From contig JAJFIE010000118.1 in assembly GCA_021775275.1 (NCBI GenBank), positions 1 to 5,582 of the forward strand: 5,582 nt of DNA, read 5' to 3'. Every line of letters begins with the position of its first letter. Within the stretch, counting starts at the first letter, position 1. Positions 1-5,582 of this stretch are shown one piece after another. This DNA comes from Rhodospirillales bacterium. Its GTDB lineage: Bacteria; Pseudomonadota; Alphaproteobacteria; Rhodospirillales; Casp-alpha2. The translations under genes were made by a program, and so were the position numbers. The notes beneath the pieces were generated by a model, which saw only the letters and a list, made by a program, of their open reading frames with translations, was not told where the DNA came from and ran no database searches.

Positions 1-577
1 TGAATAATCGGGGTGAAGGGACGAAGGAGTGAACGAACAGATCGGCTTTGGCGTCAACAGACAAAACCGCACTTTCACCACCTTCGAGCATCGCCTGTAT
101 GGTTTGGCGGGTCTGGTCCGGAATTTCGAGCGCTCCGTTGACTTCATCGCCGGTAAAAAGTGCGAACTGGCCGCTGCCCGTGTGTGTGAGCAGACACACC
201 GGAACCCGGTCTGAAATGTGATCGCACAGTCGGGACAAAAACCCCGCGTCCGGGATGGTCAGCACCAAAACCTGCAATGCGCCGCCACAGGTCAAACCAA
301 TACCCATCGCCTGCTCATCACTGACGCTGAAACGCAGGATGGTCGGGGCATCACCGGCAATGATACGTTTAGCAACGTCGATAACAGCCCCTTCCACGCA
401 CCCTCCCGATACCGATCCCACGAACGCGCCATGTTCATTGATAGCAAGTTGGCTGCCCACCGGGCGCGGTGAGGAGCCCCAGGTGCTGATCACCGTCGCC
501 AACGCGACGCCGCTTCCCTGTTCAAGCCATGCAAGGGCTTGAGAAAGTATATCTTCTGCGCGCGTAAGCGTTTCCAC
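1..577 (-). CDS. xdhC: XdhC/CoxF-family molybdenum cofactor chaperone, N-terminal part (C-terminus off the left edge)
   Basis: This frame stays open from a GTG at 577..575 to the left edge, giving 192 residues of a longer protein. What is seen: GSSPRPVGSQL at residues 35-45, GSVSGGCVEG at 54-63 and LTCGG at 95-99, the signature blocks of the XdhC/CoxI N-terminal domain, then a linker ending in FVPSPRLF, which in this family leads directly into the C-terminal Rossmann domain. That domain is missing only because the window ends. Known of the family: XdhC binds molybdenum cofactor, assists its sulfuration and inserts it into xanthine-dehydrogenase-type enzymes in the cytoplasm; it is not part of the mature enzyme. 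The start is chosen because AGGAGG lies 5 nt upstream; an in-frame TTG one codon earlier is too close to it. It follows the flavoprotein gene by 21 nt, so it is the fourth gene of the operon, and its likely client is the molybdenum hydroxylase encoded upstream. C60 and C97 are candidate cofactor ligands. Family assignment is firm; the client is inferred. Confidence 0.93.
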   Translation of the reverse strand, partial: METLTRAEDILSQALAWLEQGSGVALATVISTWGSSPRPVGSQLAINEHGAFVGSVSGGCVEGAVIDVAKRIIAGDAPTILRFSVSDEQAMGIGLTCGGALQVLVLTIPDAGFLSRLCDHISDRVPVCLLTHTGSGQFALFTGDEVNGALEIPDQTRQTIQAMLEGGESAVLSVDAKADLFVHSFVPSPRLF

Positions 578-582
578 CAAAA

Positions 583-588
583 CCTCCT
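583..588 (-). promoter_or_regulatory. Ribosome binding site of the xdhC-like gene
   Basis: A perfect AGGAGG on the minus strand ends 5 nt before the GTG at 577..575. It lies in the 21-nt gap after the TAA of the flavoprotein gene and decides the GTG start over the adjacent in-frame TTG at 580..578, which would leave only 2 nt of spacing. Confidence 0.85.
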
Positions 589-598
589 GGTATCGATC

Positions 599-3046
599 TT
601 ACATCTTAACCCTGACACCGGTCGGGTCGTAAAACGGCCTCAAAGACGCCTCTGCCGGATAGGATTCACAGGCGATTTCGATTTCAAACTTTGAACCACC
701 GATCAGATCGGCGCTGACGCCACCCGGATGTTTGACGTAGCCCATGCCAACCGCACTGCCCAGGTTAAAACCGTAAGCACCGGAGCTCAAATATCCGACG
801 ATCTCTCCATTCATGCGGATCAATTCATCATGGAATAAAGCCGGTTCGGGGTCGTTGAGTTTGAAATTTACCATACGCTTGTTGAGGGTCTCCCCGGCTT
901 GTCGCGCCAAGGCGTCGCGTCCATAGAAACCCCCGGGCTTGTCCATCTTGACAATAAACCCGAGACCCGCCTCGAACGGGGTATCATCAGGCGCCAGATC
1001 AAGCACGAACTCCCGATAGGCGCGTTCGCAGCGAAGATGCTCCAAGGCGTGGTATCCAGCCTGTACCAAGCCAAACGATTTACCTGCTTCCACGATGAGG
1101 TCATAGACGTCCTGCACGAATTCAGATGGAATTTGCAACTCCCAACCCAGCTCGCCGATGAAAGTCTGGCGTTTAGCCAATACCCGGGCATAGCCAATAT
1201 CGATTTCCTGCGCCGTCAAGAATGGAAAAGACTCGTTGGAAAGATCGGTATCTGTGATGGATTGTAACAACTCGCGTGATTTAGGTCCCTGAACATTGAG
1301 AACCGAATAGGCCGCGGTAACGTCGGTGAGGGTGATATGTTGATCGGGCTTGATATGCATGCGCATCCAGTTCATGTCACGGCAATGCACACTTGCCGAT
1401 GAATATGCAATGAAGCAATCCTCTGCCCGGCGATCAATGGTGATGTCGCATTCGATACCGCCCATGGAATTGAGCATATGCGTATAGATCAATTTTCCAA
1501 CGGGGACGTCCACATCGCTGACGCACATCCATTGTAGGTACTGACAGGCGTCGCGGCCCTGTATCATGGTTTTACCAAAAGAACTTACGTCCATTATGAT
1601 CACGCCTTCGCGGGCGGCACGACATTCCTTGGCCGTATGCTCGTACCAGTTAGGACGAAAAAAAGAGTACTCGTTTTTCGGCTCAACACCTTCAGAGGCG
1701 AACCACATAGGGCGTTCCCATCCGGCGATTTCACCAAAGCAAGCTTTGGCAGCGACAAGTCGATCGTGCAGATGGCTTTTGCGCGCCGGCCGTGACGTTT
1801 CGTGATCCTTGAACGGCCAGGGCATATCAAAGATACCCCCGAGGGATTCCGAGCTGCGTTCACGCAGGTATCTCTTGTTCACCTGGAACGGGTGGAAACG
1901 GGCGACATCGTAATCGAGCAGGTCCGTTTCCGGCTCACCTTTGATAATCCAGTGCGCCAGCGCACGTGAGATGCCGGGACTGATTTCGAATCCTTCTGAG
2001 TTCAACCCGGCGGCAATGAAACAGTTGGGCAATCCCGGGGCTTCGCCAAGACAGGGCAGGTCATCGGGGGTAAAGCTCTCGGGTCCGTTCATGAATTTGT
2101 TGATACCGATATTTTCCAACTCCGGAATCATCTCCATGGCTTTGGTGTAGGGTAGTTCGAAGTGATCCCAATCTTCCTGCATTTCGATGAATTGCTGCTC
2201 GGCAGGCAGCTTTTCAACGGGTAACGGTTTGCCACGTGGCTCAAAGGAACCAATCAGCAGTTTGCCAGCTTCTTCTTTCATATACGTATAGCCGTCTGTG
2301 TCACGAAGCACGGGTAAAGTCGGCACCACGAAGTCCATGGCTTCGGTGACCACATACATGTGCTCACATGCATAAAGCGGCACACGTGCGCCTAGTCGAG
2401 CGGCGAAATCACGGGTCCACAAACCACAGGCCAGCACCAGGGTTTCGCACGTGATAACGCCATTTCCCGTGTCGAGTCGGTAGTCGCCCGATGGCAGGCG
2501 TTGCATCGCATCAACAGGGGTTCCCTCAAAAACCCTTGCGCCGCGATTTTTTGCTCCGGCGATTAGTGCATTGACGGTGTCGACCGGACTAAGCTGGCCA
2601 TCTTTGGGAATGAACAGGCCGCCAGCGACAAGGCTGACATCCAGCGCGGGGTACATGTCTTTGACGTCCTTAGGGGGCAGGACATGGGCGTCAATGCCGA
2701 AACTCTTGGCAAGGCTGGCGCGTCTTTTCATTTCGTGAACGCGGTCCATATTGCGTGCAATGGCAAGCGTGCCATTTTGCTTGAAGCCAGTCGCCAGACC
2801 GGTGTCGGCTTCAAGTTCCGGATAGAATTCCGCATTGTACCTGGCGATTTCCGTGGTCGAGTGCCCCCCACGGAGTTGCATAATCAATCCCGCCGCATGC
2901 CACGAGGTGCCACAGGAAAGGACGCCGCGTTCCAGTAACACGACGTCCGAAATCCCGGCCTTGGTGAGTTGATAGGCAATCGAACTCCCAACGATACCGC
3001 CGCCCACAATAACGATTCGAGCGTGACCCGGCAGATCCATATTCAT
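599..3046 (-). CDS. FAD-dependent oxidoreductase of the dimethylglycine/sarcosine dehydrogenase family with C-terminal GcvT-like folate domain
   Basis: An intact 815-residue protein, about the usual length for this family. The N-terminal DAO-type FAD domain starts with the dinucleotide-binding motif IVIVGGGIVGSS (11-22). SWHAAGL (48-54) follows, where the His, here H50, carries covalently bound FAD in rat DMGDH and sarcosine dehydrogenase. EHMYVVTE (228-235) and Y255 resemble the substrate-pocket His/Tyr region of dimethylglycine oxidase. A short FAO_C-type linker lies at about 375-415. The GcvT domain spans about 430-690, with DVSSFGKTMIQG (486-497), GGIECD (529-534) and GELGWEL (631-637), and the GcvT C-terminal barrel covers about 715-805. 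Family role: oxidative N-demethylation of a secondary or tertiary amine, with the one-carbon unit passed to tetrahydrofolate as methylene-THF. No signal peptide is visible, so it is probably cytoplasmic. The ATG at 3046 is preferred over the GTG at 3052 because GAGGT sits 6 nt before the ATG. The gene lies 14 nt after the molybdenum subunit gene. The substrate is not determined: dimethylglycine, sarcosine, 4-methylaminobutyrate or another N-methyl amino acid are all possible. Confidence 0.92.
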   Translation of the reverse strand: MNMDLPGHARIVIVGGGIVGSSIAYQLTKAGISDVVLLERGVLSCGTSWHAAGLIMQLRGGHSTTEIARYNAEFYPELEADTGLATGFKQNGTLAIARNMDRVHEMKRRASLAKSFGIDAHVLPPKDVKDMYPALDVSLVAGGLFIPKDGQLSPVDTVNALIAGAKNRGARVFEGTPVDAMQRLPSGDYRLDTGNGVITCETLVLACGLWTRDFAARLGARVPLYACEHMYVVTEAMDFVVPTLPVLRDTDGYTYMKEEAGKLLIGSFEPRGKPLPVEKLPAEQQFIEMQEDWDHFELPYTKAMEMIPELENIGINKFMNGPESFTPDDLPCLGEAPGLPNCFIAAGLNSEGFEISPGISRALAHWIIKGEPETDLLDYDVARFHPFQVNKRYLRERSSESLGGIFDMPWPFKDHETSRPARKSHLHDRLVAAKACFGEIAGWERPMWFASEGVEPKNEYSFFRPNWYEHTAKECRAAREGVIIMDVSSFGKTMIQGRDACQYLQWMCVSDVDVPVGKLIYTHMLNSMGGIECDITIDRRAEDCFIAYSSASVHCRDMNWMRMHIKPDQHITLTDVTAAYSVLNVQGPKSRELLQSITDTDLSNESFPFLTAQEIDIGYARVLAKRQTFIGELGWELQIPSEFVQDVYDLIVEAGKSFGLVQAGYHALEHLRCERAYREFVLDLAPDDTPFEAGLGFIVKMDKPGGFYGRDALARQAGETLNKRMVNFKLNDPEPALFHDELIRMNGEIVGYLSSGAYGFNLGSAVGMGYVKHPGGVSADLIGGSKFEIEIACESYPAEASLRPFYDPTGVRVKM

Positions 3047-3052
3047 CGCCAC

Positions 3053-3057
3053 ACCTC
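3053..3057 (-). promoter_or_regulatory. Ribosome binding site of the DMGDH-like gene
   Basis: GAGGT on the minus strand lies in the 14-nt gap after the TAA of the upstream gene, 6 nt before the ATG at 3046. The in-frame GTG at 3052 directly abuts this motif and so could not use it, which shortens the protein by two residues relative to the longest reading frame. A further in-frame ATG at 3040 is possible but less well spaced. Confidence 0.75.
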
Positions 3058-3060
3058 TGA

Positions 3061-5397
3061 TTATTCAGCCGCTTCCCTTGCCTGCTTGGCATTGATGGCG
3101 TTTAGAACTTTCTCCGGCGTCAACGGCAGGTCGTGAATGCGGGTGCCAATGGCATCAGCAACGGCATTGACAATTGATGCGGCGACCGGGGCATAGACCG
3201 GCTCACCAATTCCCTTTGATCCGAAAGGGCCGAGACCGCTACGGGATTCAAGTATGATGGACTGGATTTCCGGCACGTCCTCGGAAGTGGGGATCAGGTA
3301 TTCGCTAAAGGAACCGTTTTTCAATACACCTTTTTCCAGGATTAACTCTTCACTCAGCGCGAATCCCTGTCCCATCAGGGCGCTGCCCTCGATCTGACCT
3401 TCCGCAGCGCGCATGTTGATGGCCTGCCCCACATCGTGGGCCCCAACGCTTTTAATCACCGTGACTTCACCGGTATCGGTATCAACGGACACCTGAGCCG
3501 CGTGCGCACCATAGGTGAAGTCCGGGAACACTTCGCCTTGCCCGGTTTCCGGATCAAGCCCTTCGCTCGGAGGCGCCCTGTATATTTCAAGACTGTGTCG
3601 ATGGACGCCCCGGGCAGCGCAATGTTTGGCCATATCCATGATGGACATAGAACGTTCAGGGTTATCCAACACGAACACCTTCGAATCGCCGAGGTCCAGT
3701 TCACCAGCGGATACGCTGAAGTACTCCGCCATGCATTCGAGAAGATTATCCCGGACATTCTTTGCGGCCATTTCGGTCGCCTTGCCCGTCATGTAGAGGG
3801 CACGGCTGGCTGTCGACGTGCCGGCCAGGGGATTGACGTGGCCGTCGCCGAAATAAACGGTGACTTCATTCATGGGAACGCCGAGAACCTCACCAGCAAT
3901 TTGCGCCAGTGCCGACATTTGTCCGGCGCCGATATCGGTGACCGCACAGCGAACAATGAGTGTGCCATCCATTTCCAGGCCAACCCAGGACTCGGACGTA
4001 TCCTTCATCCAGCGGATTCGACCATAACTCTGCTGGTAACAGGCCAACCCGTGTCCGTAGACCAGGTGATCGTCGTTCTCAGGACACTCGCCAAGGGCGT
4101 CGAGAGCCTTGGTTGCGCATTGATCGGACCAGACAGAGCTACGGATGATTTGGCCGGTCGTATTGGGATCACCGGTTTGAATGAAGTTTTTCCGTCGCAA
4201 TTCCAGTGAATCCATGCCGATCAGTTTCGCAAGTTCCTCCATCTGGGCCTCACATGCTGTGTTTGCCTGCATGGTACCGAATCCGCGAAACGCACAGGTC
4301 GGGAGGTTGTTCGTCGCTGCCGATGTTGAATCAACCCACAGATTATCGACCCTGTACGGCCCTGTTGAACCGACGGTGGCATAGAGCAGAATGTAAGGAC
4401 TCAACTTTGCATAAGCACCGGCGTCAGACGTCATTTTGATCTTGGCCGCTGTTATCTTGCCATCCTTGGTAACGCCCGTCTTGTGACTAATGGTGAACGG
4501 GTGGCGGGGGCCATGGGAGATAAAGGAATTCTCCCGCGTCTGAATCAACTTAACCGGGCGTTGTGTATCCATGGCCAGTAATGCAAGCCAAACCTCAATG
4601 GTCATGACCTCCTTGCCACCAAAACCGCCTCCGACGTATGGCGCTGTCAGGTGAACCTTGTTATGGGGGATGCCGAGGGCATCCGCCACGGCGCGGAAGT
4701 GCTCGACCACCTGGGTGCTGGAGCGGATATTGAGAATGTCGTGTTCATCGACCCATGCAACAGCCGCTTCGGGTTCCAGGAAGGCTTGCTCCTGATACTG
4801 CGAGGAGAACGTGTTCTCCAGGATGTAGTCGGCTTCGGCAAACCCCTTCTCAATGTCACCTTTGCGAATCTTATAGGCCGCGACGATGTTGTCCTCGCCG
4901 AAGACAATCGGCACGTCGGCTTCCTGAGCCTCAAAGGCGTTATAAACCCCTTCGGTGTCCTCGAAATCAACCACGATCAATTCCAAGGCCTTCTGCGCAA
5001 GTTCGTAGGATTCCGCCGCAATGAGGGCGATAGGTTCACCATGAAACCGAACGCGATCTTTTGCCAGAATTGGTTGCTTGGTGTTCTTGGTGCCGCCCCC
5101 GACCTGACCCGGCATATCGGTCATGACCGCATTACTGGCAGGCAGATCATCTGCGGTCAGGACACTATGCACCCCGGGCAGCGCCCTGGCGACCGACGTA
5201 TCGATGCTTTTTATATTCGCACAGGCGCGGTCACTATGCAGCACTTTGGCGAACAACATGTCCTCCATGTAGAAATCACCGGCATAGATCGCCTTGCCGT
5301 ATACCTTCGTGGGGGCGTCATTTCGCGGCTTGTTTTTGCCAACCTGACGCAGGTTCACGTTGGCGATGGCATTGGGTGACGTATCAATCTGGTTCAT
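3061..5397 (-). CDS. Xanthine dehydrogenase family molybdopterin-binding (large) subunit
   Basis: An intact 778-residue protein, normal for separate large subunits of the CoxL/XdhB type. An aldehyde oxidase/xanthine dehydrogenase a/b hammerhead domain covers about 25-150 (VYGKAIYAGD at 32-41, GEPIALIAAES at 120-130). The first molybdopterin-binding domain spans about 160-400, with GGGFGGKE (256-263) and AFRGFG (369-374). The second spans about 445-745 and ends in GSKGIGEPVYAP (726-737), where E732 matches the catalytic base (Glu1261 of bovine xanthine oxidase). Family role: hydroxylation of a carbon in an N-heterocycle or aldehyde, with the oxygen from water and electrons passed through the iron-sulfur subunit. 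No signal peptide or Tat motif is visible, so the enzyme is probably cytoplasmic. The start overlaps the stop of the iron-sulfur subunit gene in ATGA, which supports assembly as one complex. AFRGFG is not the form I CO dehydrogenase loop (AYRCSFR). E263 aligns with purine-binding Glu802, but no Arg occurs between S333 and Y348, near the Arg880 position, so a purine substrate is doubtful. The true substrate is unknown. Confidence 0.95.
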   Translation of the reverse strand: MNQIDTSPNAIANVNLRQVGKNKPRNDAPTKVYGKAIYAGDFYMEDMLFAKVLHSDRACANIKSIDTSVARALPGVHSVLTADDLPASNAVMTDMPGQVGGGTKNTKQPILAKDRVRFHGEPIALIAAESYELAQKALELIVVDFEDTEGVYNAFEAQEADVPIVFGEDNIVAAYKIRKGDIEKGFAEADYILENTFSSQYQEQAFLEPEAAVAWVDEHDILNIRSSTQVVEHFRAVADALGIPHNKVHLTAPYVGGGFGGKEVMTIEVWLALLAMDTQRPVKLIQTRENSFISHGPRHPFTISHKTGVTKDGKITAAKIKMTSDAGAYAKLSPYILLYATVGSTGPYRVDNLWVDSTSAATNNLPTCAFRGFGTMQANTACEAQMEELAKLIGMDSLELRRKNFIQTGDPNTTGQIIRSSVWSDQCATKALDALGECPENDDHLVYGHGLACYQQSYGRIRWMKDTSESWVGLEMDGTLIVRCAVTDIGAGQMSALAQIAGEVLGVPMNEVTVYFGDGHVNPLAGTSTASRALYMTGKATEMAAKNVRDNLLECMAEYFSVSAGELDLGDSKVFVLDNPERSMSIMDMAKHCAARGVHRHSLEIYRAPPSEGLDPETGQGEVFPDFTYGAHAAQVSVDTDTGEVTVIKSVGAHDVGQAINMRAAEGQIEGSALMGQGFALSEELILEKGVLKNGSFSEYLIPTSEDVPEIQSIILESRSGLGPFGSKGIGEPVYAPVAASIVNAVADAIGTRIHDLPLTPEKVLNAINAKQAREAAE

Positions 5398-5582
5398 GCC
5401 GCTTCTCCCTCTTTACGTAGTTCTTCGGCCGCAACCTGTACGGCTTCGAAGATGCGGGTGTAGCCTGTGCATCGGCACAAATTGCCGCTCAGGGCTTTTT
5501 TGATGTCGTCAAGCGTGGGGTCGGGGTTCTCATTCAGCAGCGCCTTTGCTGCAATGATCATCCCCGGCGTGCAGTACCCGCA
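5394..5582 (-). CDS. [2Fe-2S] small subunit of the xanthine dehydrogenase family, C-terminal part (N-terminus off the right edge)
   Basis: The last 62 residues plus TGA of a protein that is usually about 150-170 residues. The visible part begins CGYCTPGM and continues with GNLCRCTGY about 26 residues later. These are the four Cys of the C-terminal alpha-helical [2Fe-2S] domain of CoxS/XdhA-type subunits (C-x2-C ... C-x-C). The plant-ferredoxin-like N-terminal domain with the second cluster should lie just beyond the right edge. Family role: it carries electrons from the molybdenum site towards FAD or another acceptor. It ends in a charged tail (ELRKEGEAA), and its TGA (5396..5394) overlaps the ATG of the large subunit by 4 nt, which makes the two a subunit pair. 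The domain assignment is firm. Whether a separate FAD subunit gene precedes it cannot be seen here. Confidence 0.95.
   Translation of the reverse strand, partial: CGYCTPGMIIAAKALLNENPDPTLDDIKKALSGNLCRCTGYTRIFEAVQVAAEELRKEGEAA
5405..5411 (-). promoter_or_regulatory. Ribosome binding site of the molybdenum subunit gene
   Basis: GAGGGAG on the minus strand; its GGAG core ends 7 nt before the ATG at 5397..5395. The site lies inside the last codons of the iron-sulfur subunit gene, as expected for a translationally coupled ATGA junction. Confidence 0.7.

Noticed and set aside
29..542. Three short plus-strand frames at the left end
   Set aside because: They are antisense to the XdhC-family gene, whose minus-strand frame is open to the window edge with clear motifs. 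The plus-strand products look random.
578..598. Possible terminator or internal promoter between the flavoprotein gene and xdhC
   Set aside because: The 21-nt gap holds only the ribosome binding site and a short ATCGAT palindrome. There is no GC-rich stem with a T tract and no room for a promoter.
899..1267. A 122-residue plus-strand frame antisense to the folate domain of the flavoprotein
   Set aside because: The opposing frame encodes the conserved GcvT domain without interruption, so this is a shadow.
3436..4209. A 257-residue open frame on the plus strand, antisense to the molybdenum subunit gene
   Set aside because: The minus-strand frame carries a full set of family motifs. The plus-strand translation resembles no family I recognise and is a by-product of codon bias in the real gene.
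4651..5379. A 242-residue open frame on the plus strand, antisense to the N-terminal half of the molybdenum subunit gene
   Set aside because: It lies wholly inside a well-supported gene on the other strand, its product has no recognisable domain, and no separate promoter was seen.
3061..5582. Aerobic CO dehydrogenase (CoxS/CoxL)
   Set aside because: The large subunit has AFRGFG at 369-374 in place of the form I AYRCSFR active-site loop, and it also differs from the form II AYRGAGR. It is a different member of the same superfamily.

Overview
The window is a stretch of a single, tightly packed bacterial operon read entirely on the minus strand (right to left). Transcription order is: the C-terminal end of a small [2Fe-2S] subunit (cut by the right edge), a complete molybdopterin-binding large subunit of the xanthine dehydrogenase family, a complete FAD-dependent oxidoreductase of the dimethylglycine/sarcosine dehydrogenase type with a C-terminal GcvT-like folate domain, and the N-terminal two thirds or so of an XdhC/CoxF-family molybdenum cofactor chaperone (cut by the left edge). 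The junctions are a 4-nt ATGA stop/start overlap, a 14-nt gap and a 21-nt gap. Each of the three visible starts has a Shine-Dalgarno sequence, so co-transcription and translational coupling are very likely. There is no non-coding stretch longer than about 21 bases, and I see no tRNA, rRNA, IS element, CRISPR array or terminator.

The organism is a bacterium with moderately GC-rich DNA, ATG and GTG starts and GGAG/AGGAGG-type ribosome binding sites. The mix of a CoxS/CoxL-like molybdenum hydroxylase, a DMGDH-like flavoprotein and XdhC is best known to me from Proteobacteria, especially Alphaproteobacteria. That placement is an inference with modest confidence.

How the genes could work together (inference): the small and large subunits form a molybdenum hydroxylase that oxidises a carbon, typically in an N-heterocycle or an aldehyde. 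XdhC loads its sulfurated molybdenum cofactor. The DMGDH-like enzyme oxidatively removes an N-methyl (or similar N-alkyl) group from an amine and can pass the one-carbon unit to tetrahydrofolate. Together this suggests catabolism of an N-methylated heterocycle or a related N-methyl amino acid, by analogy with nicotine degradation, where a molybdenum ketone dehydrogenase and the DMGDH-like 4-methylaminobutyrate oxidase belong to one pathway. The substrate cannot be read from the sequence. The FAD-binding middle subunit that normally completes such a hydroxylase is not in the window and, if present, should lie beyond the right edge or elsewhere.
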